Positions 14,999 to 23,566 of a stretch of DNA of 25,871 bases are shown here, in pieces. The position numbers and the translations under genes are program-made. Position 1 is the first letter of the stretch; each line of letters starts with the position of its first letter. The notes under the pieces are model-generated. The model did no database searches and was not told the DNA's origin. It saw only the letters and a program-made list of their open reading frames with translations. Source of the stretch: Pseudomonadota bacterium (GTDB lineage: Bacteria; Pseudomonadota; Alphaproteobacteria; Sphingomonadales; Sphingomonadaceae); the NCBI GenBank assembly GCA_023433305.1, contig JAEZCZ010000033.1:1-25871 (forward strand), written 5' to 3'.

Positions 14999-15235
14999 TC
15001 AGCCCAGGCCGAGAGCGGCCTTGTAGGTGTCCAGGATCGCTTCCATCTCAGCGCGGTCGTCGGGCTTCATCTTCCGAAGTCGGACGATCTGGCGCATGAT
15101 CTTGGCGTCGTAACCGACCGCCTTGGCCTCGGCATAGACGTCGCGGATGTCGTCGGCGATGCCCTTCTTTTCCTCCTCGAGGCGTTCGACGCGTTCGATG
15201 AGGAGGCGCAGGCGGTCGTCGGTGGCTTCGGCCAT
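14999..15235 (-). CDS. gapR: nucleoid-associated protein GapR (DUF2312)
   Basis: Small coiled-coil DNA-binding protein of 78 residues. In Caulobacter the family encircles overtwisted DNA ahead of replication and transcription and helps topoisomerases. The conserved core is visible as IERVERLEEEKKGIADDIRD, VYAEAKAVGYDAKIMRQIVR and the C-terminal EAILDTYKAALG. The family N-terminus is slightly longer in Caulobacter, but the length is normal for sphingomonads. GGAG lies 9 bases before the ATG. It is single, between the SDR operon and DUF1244, all on the minus strand. Confidence 0.9.
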   Translation of the reverse strand: MAEATDDRLRLLIERVERLEEEKKGIADDIRDVYAEAKAVGYDAKIMRQIVRLRKMKPDDRAEMEAILDTYKAALGLG

Positions 15236-15321
15236 CGTGGGAAACTCCGGTGGTCTGAGAATCGGTTGGCGCTTCGATAGCGAGCGGCATCACGCCGGTG
15301 AACCGGGTGGAAAACTTTTCC

Positions 15322-15633
15322 TCAAGTACCCTGGTTGCGCGCCAGACTGGCTTCCATGCGGGCGATCTGCTCGGGCGTGGCCTCGCTCTGGAAGCGGGCC
15401 TTCCACTCTTCCATCGGCATGCCGTGGATCACCTCGCGCGCGGCCGCCTTGTCACCCTCGTAGCCGCTTTCGCGGATCCAGTCGGCGAGGCAGTTGCGGC
15501 AGAAGCCCGACAATCCCATCAAGTCGATGTTCTGCGCGTCGCTGCGATGCCGAAGGTGCCGCACGAGCCGGCGGAACGCGGCGGCTGCCACGGCGTCGGG
15601 GAGCTGATCGAGCGGATCGACGGCGCCTGCCAT
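15322..15633 (-). CDS. DUF1244 family protein
   Basis: Conserved protein of 103 residues with unknown function, widespread in alpha- and gammaproteobacteria. The hallmark core is FRRLVRHLRHRSDAQNIDLM followed by GLSGFCRNCLADWI, with two cysteines that could bind metal, and a C-terminal helix (TPEQIARMEASLARNQ). The ATG at 15633 has an excellent AAGGAGG site 5 bases upstream. Upstream in-frame sequence is unlike the family. It diverges from pyruvate kinase across only 46 bases, so their promoters must overlap. Confidence 0.88.
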   Translation of the reverse strand: MAGAVDPLDQLPDAVAAAAFRRLVRHLRHRSDAQNIDLMGLSGFCRNCLADWIRESGYEGDKAAAREVIHGMPMEEWKARFQSEATPEQIARMEASLARNQGT

Positions 15634-15679
15634 CCTTGCCTCCTTGTCTTGTCGCGCCGCTCTGCCATAGGCGCGAAGC

Positions 15680-17134
15680 ATGGCAAAGCTCGAACCGCGC
15701 GGCCGCAAGGTCAAGATCCTCGCCACGCTCGGTCCCGCGAGCAGTGATCCCGACATGCTACGCCGCCTGTTTCTCGCAGGCGCGGATGCGTTCCGCATCA
15801 ACCTGAGCCACGGCGATCATTCCACCCACGCGCAGACGATCCAGGCGGTACGCGCACTCGAGAAACAGCTCCTCCGGCCGATCGCGATCCTGTGCGACCT
15901 TCAGGGCCCGAAGCTGCGCGTAGGCACCTTCGTGGGCGGCCAGGCTCTCATCCCGCATGGCCGGCGCTTCGCGCTAGATCGCGATCCGACACCGGGCGAT
16001 GCGACACGCGTCTGCTTGCCCCATCCCGAGCTGTTCGAGGTCCTCGAGGTCGGCCAGCGCCTGCTGGTCAACGACGGCAAAATCCGCCTGCGCGTCACCG
16101 AGGCCGCTCCCGATCGGATCGTTTGCATCGCCGAAGTCGGCGGGGTTATTTCGGACCGCAAGGGCGTGAACGTGCCCGATGCCGAAGTGCCGATCCCCGC
16201 GCTGACGGACAAGGACCGGCGAGACCTCGCCTTTGCGGTCGAGCAGGGGGCGGACTGGATCGCGCTGAGCTTCGTGCAGCGACCCGAAGACCTGGCCGAG
16301 GCGCGCAAGCTCATGGGCGGGCGCGGCGCGCTCTGCGCCAAGATCGAGAAACCCCAGGCCGTGCACCGGCTCGACGCCATCATCGAGCTGGCCGATGGCG
16401 TGATGGTCGCGCGAGGCGACCTCGGAGTCGAGCTGAACCCCGAGGAAGTGCCTCCGCTCCAGAAGAAGATCGTCAACGCGACGCGGCTCACCGGCAAGCC
16501 GGTGATCGTGGCCACGCAGATGCTCGAATCGATGATCGAGAGCCCGGCCCCGACCCGCGCCGAGGTCTCCGACGTCGCCAATGCCGTTTACGACGGAGCC
16601 GACGCGGTCATGCTTTCGGCGGAGACCGCTGCTGGCCAGTGGCCCGAGGAAGCCGTCATGATGATGGATTCGATCGCCCGGCAGGTGGAACGCGACGAAG
16701 CCTATCGCCAGCGCGTGCGCCTGCTCGACACACCGCCCGACGCGACCACCGCCGACGCGCTGGCGCATGCTTGCATGACGATCTCCGACACGGTGACGAT
16801 CAACGCGATCACCGTGTTCACATCGACCGGCTCCTCGGCGCGGCGCGTCGCTCGCGAGCGGCCGTCGGTGCCCGTTCTTGTCCTGACCCCGTCACCCAAC
16901 GTCGCGCGCCGCGTCGCGTTGCTTTGGGGCGCGCACGCCGTCGCGATCAAGGATATCGGCAGCTTCGAGGAGATGATCGCCAAGGGCAAGCGGATGGCGT
17001 TGCGCCATGGCTTCGGCGGCGCCGGCAGCAAGCTGGTGGTGATGGCCGGCGTGCCGTTCGGCGTGAGCGGCGCGACCAACCTTCTTCACGTGGTCACGCT
17101 CGTCGGCGACGAGTTGGAGAAGCACGCGGGCTGA
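15680..17134 (+). CDS. pyk: pyruvate kinase
   Basis: Last step of glycolysis: phosphoenolpyruvate + ADP to pyruvate + ATP (484 residues). The N-terminal KILATLGPASSD, FRINLSHG with R39, N41, S43 and H44, and the signature CAKIEKPQAV with catalytic K221 and metal ligand E223 are intact, as are VARGDLGVEL, VATQMLESMI and DAVMLSAETAAGQWP. The C-terminal allosteric domain is present (VFTSTGSSARRVARERPSVP). The ribosome site is weak. It is followed in the same direction, after 94 bases, by a small secreted protein. Confidence 0.96.
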   Translation: MAKLEPRGRKVKILATLGPASSDPDMLRRLFLAGADAFRINLSHGDHSTHAQTIQAVRALEKQLLRPIAILCDLQGPKLRVGTFVGGQALIPHGRRFALDRDPTPGDATRVCLPHPELFEVLEVGQRLLVNDGKIRLRVTEAAPDRIVCIAEVGGVISDRKGVNVPDAEVPIPALTDKDRRDLAFAVEQGADWIALSFVQRPEDLAEARKLMGGRGALCAKIEKPQAVHRLDAIIELADGVMVARGDLGVELNPEEVPPLQKKIVNATRLTGKPVIVATQMLESMIESPAPTRAEVSDVANAVYDGADAVMLSAETAAGQWPEEAVMMMDSIARQVERDEAYRQRVRLLDTPPDATTADALAHACMTISDTVTINAITVFTSTGSSARRVARERPSVPVLVLTPSPNVARRVALLWGAHAVAIKDIGSFEEMIAKGKRMALRHGFGGAGSKLVVMAGVPFGVSGATNLLHVVTLVGDELEKHAG

Positions 17135-17228
17135 GGTTCGTCGCGTCGTGCCATCCCGTGGCCGCATCTCGCTTGCGAGCACGCCGGACACTTCGCAGGG
17201 TCGAGGCACGCTACTGAAGGATCGCATC

Positions 17229-17591
17229 ATGCGCTTGCGCCTGCTCGCCTTGGCTTTGACCGGACCGCTGATCGCGCTGCCAAGTCTGGTGCAGGCGCAG
17301 CAACCATGGATCGATGCCGGCCAGCAAGCCATGATCCAGCACTATAACAACCTCATCGAGCAGCAGTCCGCCCCGGGCCAGGAAGAAGCTGCGGAAGAAG
17401 CGCGCCGCGCACGAGGTAGGGGCGAAGCGCCGCATGCCGCAACCGACGAGCGTTGCGACAGAGACGCCGTCCGCAAGAAGCTTCGCCCCGAATACGAGCG
17501 GCGCGCCAGGACCGAGGGAGCCGCCGCCGCGGCTGTCTGGCTGCGCTCGGAAGCCGAGAAAGCGGGGCGCTACGCCGCGCAGAACTGCTGA
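17229..17591 (+). CDS. small secreted hypothetical protein
   Basis: Unrecognised protein of 120 residues with a clean signal peptide (MRLRLLALALTGPLIALPSL, cleavage predicted after VQAQ or just before QQPW). The mature part is helical and rich in Gln, Glu, Ala and Arg, with two cysteines (one in DERCDRD, one as the last residue) that could form a disulfide in the periplasm. The ATG at 17229 is chosen because GAAGGA lies 7 bases upstream and it begins the signal peptide; an earlier in-frame ATG at 17148 would bury it. It ends 13 bases from the convergent SDR stop. Confidence 0.8.
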   Translation: MRLRLLALALTGPLIALPSLVQAQQPWIDAGQQAMIQHYNNLIEQQSAPGQEEAAEEARRARGRGEAPHAATDERCDRDAVRKKLRPEYERRARTEGAAAAAVWLRSEAEKAGRYAAQNC

Positions 17592-17604
17592 TACGCCGCG
17601 ACTC

Positions 17605-18402
17605 TTACGCGGATTGCTCCGCCAGCTTAGCGTCGAGGTCGTCGGATAGCTCGAAATAGCCGCCTGACAGCGCGTCGTACCGTCCGGAGGCGAGATCAAG
17701 GCAGCGCTGGGCGCAGCGGGCAAGGTCCGGGTCGGTGCCATAGGCGTGCGGATGGCTCTCGATCCGTTCGATCAGCGGCTTGAAATACTTGCGCGCGTCC
17801 GGATTGGCGGCGGTATCTCGCGCAAGCTGCGTGGCGGCGAAGCCGGGGTCGATCGCGAATACCGCCACGCGCGTGTCGGCCAGCTCGGCGGCGGCCTCGG
17901 CGACGAGCCGGTTCTGTGCGATCTTACCGGTGCAGTAGGCGGACAGGTGCGGCGCGACGATTCGGCTCGCGATCGCCGAGACGCAGATCACGCGGCCCCG
18001 GTCGCGCTCGACCATCCCGGACAGAACGTGGTGCATGAACAGCATCGGCGCGCGGATGTGGATCGCCTGCGCGCGCCACCATTCGTCGGGATCGACCTTC
18101 CAGATCGGTCCGAACGGCCCGGGCACGCCCGCGTTGTTGACCAGCAGGTCGATCGGGCCGAGCAACTCCTCCACCTTGGCCACGGCGTGCACGATGGAAC
18201 CGTCGTCGGTGACGTCGCATCGAATACCGATCGCCTGGCCTCCGGCCCCGCGAATTCTTTGCGCTACGTCGTCCAACTCTACCAGCGAGCGCGACAGCAG
18301 CGCCACTGCAGCGCCTTGCTGCGCGAACCGCTCGGCAATCGCTCGGCCAAATCCGCGCCCTGCCCCGGTAACCAGCGCGACCTGTCCGTTGAGAATCGCC
18401 AT
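17605..18402 (-). CDS. SDR family NAD(P)-dependent oxidoreductase
   Basis: Classical short-chain dehydrogenase of 265 residues, substrate unknown. TGAGRGFGRA binds the cofactor, CDVTDDGSI and NNAGVPGP follow, and the active site is complete with the Ser of SAIASR and YCTGK (Tyr and Lys). This contrasts with the altered YxxxR of the other SDR in the window. Residues after 180 (IDPGFAATQLARD) form the substrate loop. I chose the ATG at 18402, giving MAILNGQVALVTGAG; a TTG at 18414 would add four residues. There is only a weak GGGAC ribosome site. It lies next to, and on the same strand as, tRNA-Gly. Confidence 0.9.
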   Translation of the reverse strand: MAILNGQVALVTGAGRGFGRAIAERFAQQGAAVALLSRSLVELDDVAQRIRGAGGQAIGIRCDVTDDGSIVHAVAKVEELLGPIDLLVNNAGVPGPFGPIWKVDPDEWWRAQAIHIRAPMLFMHHVLSGMVERDRGRVICVSAIASRIVAPHLSAYCTGKIAQNRLVAEAAAELADTRVAVFAIDPGFAATQLARDTAANPDARKYFKPLIERIESHPHAYGTDPDLARCAQRCLDLASGRYDALSGGYFELSDDLDAKLAEQSA

Positions 18403-18484
18403 GTGCCGTCCCAATCAATAGCCGCGGGAGAGAGCTATCGCCCACGCGAACACGTGTCGACAACCTCAGTTTCGGAATGAAAAC

Positions 18485-18559
18485 TGGAGCGGGCGAAGGG
18501 ATTCGAACCCTCGACCCCAACCTTGGCAAGGTTGTGCTCTACCCCTGAGCTACGCCCGC
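18485..18559 (-). tRNA. tRNA-Gly (GCC)
   Basis: Complete cloverleaf: acceptor stem GCGGGCG/CGCCCGC, D-arm GCTC...GAGC, anticodon stem CAACC/GGTTG with anticodon GCC, and a T-arm with GTTCGAAT. The 3' CCA is encoded (18487-18485). It reads GGC and GGU glycine codons. Confidence 0.97.
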
Positions 18560-18732
18560 TCACCGGCGTCCGGGGCACTGGTGCGTCCCGGTGGGAGGCG
18601 CGCGGTTAGCATCGGGGCACGGACCTCGCAAGGGCAAACCTTGCGCCCTTCACAAATCCATAGCTAGGGCCACATTGACCAGCGCACAAACGGCGCACAC
18701 GGGCGTTCAACGACGCAGGAAGGTACAGAAAC

Positions 18733-19644
18733 GTGGCAAGCATGGGCCTAAACCTCGACGAACAGAAGGCGGTCGACCGTTTCCGGCAGCAGGTCGTCGA
18801 GCCGTCGCGCGACAAGCTCGTGATTCTCGATTTCTGGGCCGAGTGGTGCGGGCCGTGCAAGGCACTCACGCCCGTGCTGGAGAATGTCGCGACAGAGTAT
18901 GCCGACAAGGGCGTGGTGCTGGCCAAGCTCAACGTCGACGAGGAGCAATTCATCGCGGCGCAGTTCCAGGTTCGCTCCATCCCGACGGTCTACGCGATCT
19001 TCCAGGGTCAGCCGATCGCGGACCTCACCAATGCGCGCAGCGAATCGCAGCTCAAGCAAATGCTCGACCAGTTGCTCGAAAAGCTGCCCGTCCAAGGCGG
19101 CAGCGCCGAGCAGCAGGCGGACATCGAGCAGCTCGTGGCGATGGGCGAGCAGGTCCTGGCCGAGGGCGACGGCGAGCGCGCGGCCTCGATCTTCGCACAG
19201 ATCGCCGAGATGGCTCCTGACAATGCCTCCGTTCAGTCCGGACTGATCCGCGCGCTGCTGGCGGCCGGGCGAGCCGAAGATGCCCGCGCCGCGCTCGATG
19301 CGCTGCCGGAGGACCTCCGCGGCGATCCGCTCGTCGCGCAGGCCGCGAGCGCGCTTGAGCTGGCCGGGAGCGGCGTCGACGAGGGCGAGCTGCAAACATT
19401 GCGCGCCGCCGCCGCCGAGCGCCCCGCGGACATGGAAGCGCAGTTCGCTTTCGCGCAGGCTGCCTTCGCCGCCGGGAAGCGCGATGAGGCGGCCGAGACG
19501 CTGCTCCACATGATTGGCGCCGATCCGGAGTGGAGCGACGGCGCGGCCAAGGCCAAGCTCCTGCAGATCTTCGAGGCCGTGGGGCTCGAAGATCCGTGGG
19601 TGTCCGCGCAGCGGCGCAAGCTATCGCTGCTCCTGTTCGGATGA
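18733..19644 (+). CDS. cnoX: thioredoxin-TPR chaperedoxin (CnoX/YbbN-like)
   Basis: Protein of 303 residues with an N-terminal thioredoxin domain (about 15-120) and C-terminal TPR-like helices (about 130-300). The active site is WCGPC within LDFWAEWCGPCKALTPVL, so it should have thiol-disulfide activity, unlike the E. coli relative whose first cysteine is lost. SIPTVYAIFQGQPI holds the cis-proline. CnoX proteins hold unfolded clients and protect them from oxidation. The start is GTG at 18733, with GAAGG 9 bases upstream; an ATG lies three codons later. It overlaps the LON-domain gene by ATGA. Confidence 0.88.
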   Translation: MASMGLNLDEQKAVDRFRQQVVEPSRDKLVILDFWAEWCGPCKALTPVLENVATEYADKGVVLAKLNVDEEQFIAAQFQVRSIPTVYAIFQGQPIADLTNARSESQLKQMLDQLLEKLPVQGGSAEQQADIEQLVAMGEQVLAEGDGERAASIFAQIAEMAPDNASVQSGLIRALLAAGRAEDARAALDALPEDLRGDPLVAQAASALELAGSGVDEGELQTLRAAAAERPADMEAQFAFAQAAFAAGKRDEAAETLLHMIGADPEWSDGAAKAKLLQIFEAVGLEDPWVSAQRRKLSLLLFG

Positions 19645-20255
19645 CGGCCACGCGGCTCTCGATCTTTCCCTTGCCCGGGGCCATCCTGTTCCCCGGCCTG
19701 CAACTGCCGCTCCACATCTTCGAGCCGCGCTATCGCGCGCTCGTGTCGGACGCGCTGGTGCGCGACCGCCGGATCGCCATGATCCAGCCCAAAGGCACGA
19801 CCGAAGGCGCCCCCTTGTTCGGGATCGGCTGTGTCGGCCGGATCGGCGACGTCGAGGCGCTCGACGACGGTCGGTACAATATCGTGCTCGAGGGCGAGGC
19901 TCGCTTTCGCCTCCTACGCGAGATCGACGTTTCCACGCCGTATCGTCAGGTCGAGGGCGAATTGCTGCCGGACCCCGAAGACGAGGCGCTGAGCAGCGCC
20001 GAGCGCGCCAGTTTCGAACGCGAAGCGCGCCGTTTTGCGAGCGCGCAAGGCTACAGCGTCGATTGGGAATCGGTCGAACGGCTCGACGATACGATGCTCG
20101 TCAACGGTGTCAGCCAGATCGCCCCTTTCGACGCCGCTGCCAAGCAGGCTCTGCTCGAGGCCGACAACCTTTCGACACGGTGCGAACTGCTCGTCCAGCT
20201 CATGCAGTTCTTCGGCCGGAGCGACCCCGACGAGGACCGCGTGACTTTGCAGTAG
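19641..20255 (+). CDS. LON substrate-binding domain protein
   Basis: Stand-alone PUA-like domain related to the N-terminus of Lon protease, without the ATPase or protease parts (204 residues). The start MTATRLSIFPLPGAILFPGL and LPLHIFEPRYRALV are typical, as are IGCVGRIGDVEALDDGRYNI and FRLLREIDVSTPYRQVEGEL; the C-terminal half is helical. It probably binds unfolded peptide. Its ATGA overlap with the chaperedoxin supports a shared proteostasis role. In many alphaproteobacteria a Trm112-like gene follows this pair; none is seen here, and the next gene is convergent. Confidence 0.9.
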   Translation: MTATRLSIFPLPGAILFPGLQLPLHIFEPRYRALVSDALVRDRRIAMIQPKGTTEGAPLFGIGCVGRIGDVEALDDGRYNIVLEGEARFRLLREIDVSTPYRQVEGELLPDPEDEALSSAERASFEREARRFASAQGYSVDWESVERLDDTMLVNGVSQIAPFDAAAKQALLEADNLSTRCELLVQLMQFFGRSDPDEDRVTLQ

Positions 20256-20288
20256 GTGCCGGCCCATGGGCGCCCGCCTCGCGCGCCG

Positions 20289-20912
20289 CTAGAGGTCGAA
20301 AATACCCCTGATCCCGTCGAACACGTATTGCGCGGCCAGCGCCGCTAGCAGCACCCCCAGCAACCGCGTGATCACCGTTTCGATCCGCGCGCCGACGAGC
20401 TTCATCAACGGGCCAGCCGCCAGTAGCGCCACCAGTGTCAGGAGCAGCACGGCGAGCAGCGCGGCAAGCACCACCAATGCCTCCTCGAGCCCGTCGGCGG
20501 CGCCCGACAACAGCATGATCGAGGCGATCGCCCCCGGCCCCGCGAGCATCGGCATCGCCATCGGAAAGACCGAAACGTCCTCGATCTCGGGCGTCTCGCG
20601 GACCTTCTCGGCTCGGGCCTCCCGGCGCTCGGTGCGCTTCTCGAACACCATGTCGAGCGCGATCAGGAACAGCATGATGCCGCCGGCTGTGCGGAACGAG
20701 TCGAGCTCGATATGAAGCGCGGCGAGCAGTCCTTCGCCGAACAGCGCGAAGACCAGCAGGATAGCGCCGGCGATCAAACAGGCGCGGATCGCCATCGAAC
20801 GCTTTTGCTGCGGAGTCGCGCCGGAGGTGAGCCCGGCATAGATCGGCGCGCAACCCGGCGGGTCGAGCACGACGAACAGGGTGATGAAAGCGGAGAGAAA
20901 TATCTCGAGCAT
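20289..20912 (-). CDS. MarC family integral membrane protein
   Basis: Inner-membrane protein of 207 residues with about six hydrophobic helices. The family marks are ITLFVVLDPPGCAPIYAGLT at the N-terminus, FRTAGGIMLFLIALDMVFEK in the first half and FPMAMPMLAGPGAIASIMLL in the middle. MarC proteins are transporter-like, but no substrate is established and the old link to multiple antibiotic resistance was not upheld in E. coli. A charged loop (about 93-112, EKRTERREARAEK) separates the two halves, which resemble each other. The ATG lies 5 bases after the stop of the lipoprotein gene and has no own ribosome site, so it is likely coupled to it. Confidence 0.9.
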   Translation of the reverse strand: MLEIFLSAFITLFVVLDPPGCAPIYAGLTSGATPQQKRSMAIRACLIAGAILLVFALFGEGLLAALHIELDSFRTAGGIMLFLIALDMVFEKRTERREARAEKVRETPEIEDVSVFPMAMPMLAGPGAIASIMLLSGAADGLEEALVVLAALLAVLLLTLVALLAAGPLMKLVGARIETVITRLLGVLLAALAAQYVFDGIRGIFDL

Positions 20913-20917
20913 GGCAG

Positions 20918-21625
20918 TCAGCCGGCGGCAACCTGCTCGTCGATCGCTTCCTGCCAGGAAGTCCCGTCCCAATAGCTGGCGCCGACCACGCGCGACCCAT
21001 CGGGCCGTGTCACCACGTGCCAGCGCAAGGTGCCGTCTCGGGACGCGCCGCTGTTGAGCTTATCGGCCGGGCCGGCGAGCACCGTTGTCGGGGGCGTCGG
21101 CTGCGAGCCGCAAGTCGCGGCCGTGGCGCCGATCAGGTCGGGCGGGGCAAGCGGTTCTGTCAGGGTGTCGCCCTGATCCATGACCCACTTGTATTCACCC
21201 TTGCGCTGACGCTCCCAGACAGTCGTGAAGTAGCCGACCGATCCGTCCGGACGCTGCCAAGCACCTTTGGTGACGGCAAGCGTACCATCGCAGCTAGACC
21301 ACACCTGGTGCGGCTGCCAACGCACGGCTTCGGGCGGGTTGGTCTGCCGGCGCAGCCATTCGTGCGCGTTGACCGGCTGCGGCACGAACATGACGGCGTT
21401 GCCGGTGGAGGTCTCGAGGAACGCGGTCCATTGGCCTTTCTCCTGCGCGAGGCGCGCGAAGGCGAGCTCGGCCGCGATGACCGCGCTGGGGTTGGCCCGG
21501 CGGAATCGGTCGGGGTCGCGGTCGCCGTATTCGCCGTCGAAACCCCGTGATCCGCCCGTAGCGCAGCCGGCGAGCAGGGACGCGACAAACACGCCCAGCA
21601 GAAGCGGACGTGCCGCGCGGTTCAT
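20918..21625 (-). CDS. lipoprotein with NTF2/DUF4440-like domain
   Basis: Predicted lipoprotein of 235 residues. The lipobox LLAGC sits at about 17-21. The body begins AVIAAELAFARLAQEKGQWTAF-like (a helix with conserved Glu and Ala typical of the DUF4440/SnoaL cone fold) and continues through strands such as GTLAVTKGAW and YFTTVWERQ to YKWVMDQGD, the usual end of that fold; a further 80 residues with DGTLRWHVVTRPDGSR follow. The fold assignment comes from pattern, not alignment. Its ATG overlaps the YggT stop by 4 bases and MarC follows 5 bases later, so the three form a tight unit. Confidence 0.75.
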   Translation of the reverse strand: MNRAARPLLLGVFVASLLAGCATGGSRGFDGEYGDRDPDRFRRANPSAVIAAELAFARLAQEKGQWTAFLETSTGNAVMFVPQPVNAHEWLRRQTNPPEAVRWQPHQVWSSCDGTLAVTKGAWQRPDGSVGYFTTVWERQRKGEYKWVMDQGDTLTEPLAPPDLIGATAATCGSQPTPPTTVLAGPADKLNSGASRDGTLRWHVVTRPDGSRVVGASYWDGTSWQEAIDEQVAAG

Positions 21626-21918
21626 ACGAGGCTGGCTCGTGCCAGGTTGCCGAGAATGATGTTGACGATGTTGAGCAGCACGATGAGCACGAGCGGCGAG
21701 AAGTCGATCGCACCCGTATCTGGCATGATGCGCCGGATCGGGCGCAGGATCGGCTCGAGCAGCGCGTTGACCGAGCGGTAGATCGCCGCGGCCCACTGGT
21801 TGTGCATGCTCACCACGTTGAAGGCGAACAACAGGCTGATCACGAACTGGACGATCACCAGGATGATGATGACCGAGATCAGGTATCCGACGATCTGCGA
21901 AAGGGTGACGAAAAGCAC
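21622..21918 (-). CDS. YggT family membrane protein
   Basis: Small inner-membrane protein of 98 residues with two hydrophobic segments (about 5-35 and 73-92) around a conserved polar loop, SVNALLEPILRPIRRIMPDT then GAIDFSPLVLIVLL, the YggT signature. The family has been linked to osmotic tolerance and, in other phyla, to cell division or chloroplast nucleoid organisation; no specific role is claimed here. Start is GTG at 21918; AGGAGG lies 11 bases upstream, a rather long spacing. It leads the YggT-lipoprotein-MarC unit, 75 bases downstream of the argB-linked lipoprotein. Confidence 0.9.
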   Translation of the reverse strand: MLFVTLSQIVGYLISVIIILVIVQFVISLLFAFNVVSMHNQWAAAIYRSVNALLEPILRPIRRIMPDTGAIDFSPLVLIVLLNIVNIILGNLARASLV

Positions 21919-21993
21919 GGGCTGGTTAGCCTCCTGTTGGTTACCTTGTGACTAGCCGAGGCGGGGACGCTGCGGCAAGCCGCGCGTCATAGG

Positions 21994-22518
21994 CTAGCCG
22001 CGGTTCGATCTTTCGAGGTTCTCGACGAACGTGCTGGACTGCACCGTCCAGCGGAGCTGGTCCGGGGTCGCCCCCGGAACGTCGTTGGCGCGGCGCAGCA
22101 CGATCGCGCCCTCGCTCGCCGGCCTGGCGGGATCGGCGGCGTCAGTCAGCGTGCCCTCGACCGTGCAGTAGAGCGACCCCGCCGCGCCTTCGAGCGAGGG
22201 CCCGGTGGTTTCGAACTCGGCTTCTCCATAGGGTCCGAAGACTGCCTCAAGCCGCGCGCTATCGACCACGGGATCGTCCCAAGCGAGCGCCGCCCGCTCA
22301 TACTCATCCCCGGCGATCGCCGCGAAGTAGAACTCGGCCACTTCAGCGCAATCGGTGCTGGAAAGGGCCGGGAAATCGGCAACCTGGGCAGGCAGCTCTA
22401 GCTCACCCACGCCCAGGTCCGGAGCCCTCGTTTCGTTTTTTTGCGGGACCGGAGCCGCCTGCTCACCGCAGCCCGCCAGGAGCAACGCTACCGCGAACGG
22501 CAGGACCGCCCGGCTCAT
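21994..22518 (-). CDS. hypothetical lipoprotein downstream of argB
   Basis: Predicted lipoprotein of 174 residues: signal MSRAVLPFAVALLLAGC with lipidated Cys17, then a Pro/Gln-rich linker and a compact domain with two cysteines (STDCAEVAEFYF and LYCTVEGTL) that may pair. The domain start resembles a small helical-plus-sheet fold of unknown family. ATG 22518 overlaps the argB stop (ATGA), so the two are probably translated together, although no link to arginine synthesis is apparent. Function unknown. Confidence 0.8.
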   Translation of the reverse strand: MSRAVLPFAVALLLAGCGEQAAPVPQKNETRAPDLGVGELELPAQVADFPALSSTDCAEVAEFYFAAIAGDEYERAALAWDDPVVDSARLEAVFGPYGEAEFETTGPSLEGAAGSLYCTVEGTLTDAADPARPASEGAIVLRRANDVPGATPDQLRWTVQSSTFVENLERSNRG

Positions 22519-23414
22519 TGGGCGCGCACCAGGGTGCCGGCGCCCTTTGAAGTGAAAAATTCGAGCAGCATCGCATGGCCAACCCTGCCGTCGAGCACCA
22601 CTGCCGCCTCGCATCCTGCCTCCACCGCTTTGACGCATGTCTCGAGCTTGGGAATCATTCCGCCGCTGATGGTTCCATCGTCCCTGAGCCGAGCGATGTC
22701 GGCGGGGGTCAGGTCGGTGAGCAGGTTGCCGTTCTTGTCGAGCACGCCGGTCACGTCGGTCAGCAGGAACAGGCGGGCGGCGCCGAGCGCCGCCGCGATT
22801 GCTCCGGCCATCGTGTCGGCATTGATGTTGTAGGTGTGGCCGTCGCGGCCGGCGCCGATCGGTGCGACGATTGGGATCATCCCGGCCTTGGACACAGTAT
22901 CGAGGATGGTCGTATCGACCGAGGCGGGCTCACCGACGAAACCGAGATCGATCGCCTCCTCGATCTGGCTGTCGGGATCCTTCGTGGTCCTTTCCACCTT
23001 GCTCGCCGTGACGAGGCCGCCATCCTTGCCCGAGATGCCGATCGCCTTGCCGCCTGCTTGCGCGATCCAGCCGACGAGTTCTTTGTTGATCGCGCCTGAA
23101 AGCACCATTTCCGCGACTTCCGCAGTCGCCTTGTCGGTCACCCTGAGGCCATCGACGAACCGCGATTCGACGCCGAGCTTCTTGAGCATGGCGCCGATCT
23201 GCGGGCCGCCGCCGTGGACCACCACGGGGTTAATCCCGACCGCCTTCAGCAACACGATGTCTTCGGCGAAATCGCGCGCCGCCTCGGGATCGCCCATTGC
23301 ATGGCCGCCATACTTCACCACGAAGGTGCGGCCAGCGTAGCGCTGGAAATATGGCAGAGCCTCGATCAGCGTTTCAGCCTTGATGAGCATCTGCTTTTCG
23401 TCTGTCGCGGTCAT
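22515..23414 (-). CDS. argB: acetylglutamate kinase
   Basis: Second step of arginine synthesis: N-acetylglutamate + ATP to the 5-phosphate (299 residues). The ATP-binding start VVKYGGHAMG with Lys34 of KYGG, the substrate loop VVHGGGPQIGAMLKKLG, SGAINKELVGWI, NINADTMAGAIAAAL and LLTDVTGVLDKNG are all present. The N-terminal helix (IKAETLIEALPYFQRY) is the extra element seen in hexameric, arginine-inhibited forms, so feedback control is likely. There is only a weak ribosome site. It is first gene of a minus-strand series. Confidence 0.97.
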   Translation of the reverse strand: MTATDEKQMLIKAETLIEALPYFQRYAGRTFVVKYGGHAMGDPEAARDFAEDIVLLKAVGINPVVVHGGGPQIGAMLKKLGVESRFVDGLRVTDKATAEVAEMVLSGAINKELVGWIAQAGGKAIGISGKDGGLVTASKVERTTKDPDSQIEEAIDLGFVGEPASVDTTILDTVSKAGMIPIVAPIGAGRDGHTYNINADTMAGAIAAALGAARLFLLTDVTGVLDKNGNLLTDLTPADIARLRDDGTISGGMIPKLETCVKAVEAGCEAAVVLDGRVGHAMLLEFFTSKGAGTLVRAQ

Positions 23415-23467
23415 GGGTCGCTGTTAGGACCTGCCATTCCCGCTGGCAACGGCTCCCCAAGTAGCCC

Positions 23468-23486
23468 ACGTGCCAAGGAGGCACGT
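23468..23486. repeat. perfect 7-bp inverted repeat between argB and the NTF2-like gene
   Basis: ACGTGCC-AAGGA-GGCACGT lies in the 152-base gap between two divergent starts, 54 bases before argB's ATG. It is followed by TTT on the plus strand, too short for a convincing terminator. An operator is possible. Confidence 0.35.
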
Positions 23487-23566
23487 TTGTCGAGAGCGGC
23501 TAGTAGCGCCTTCGATTTTGCCCTAGCGGGCCGCCGGGTCGCCAACAAAACAGAACGGGCGGATGG

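Noticed and set aside
15892..17217. A 441-residue open frame overlapping pyruvate kinase in another frame
   Set aside because: Arg-rich shadow frame of a certain gene.
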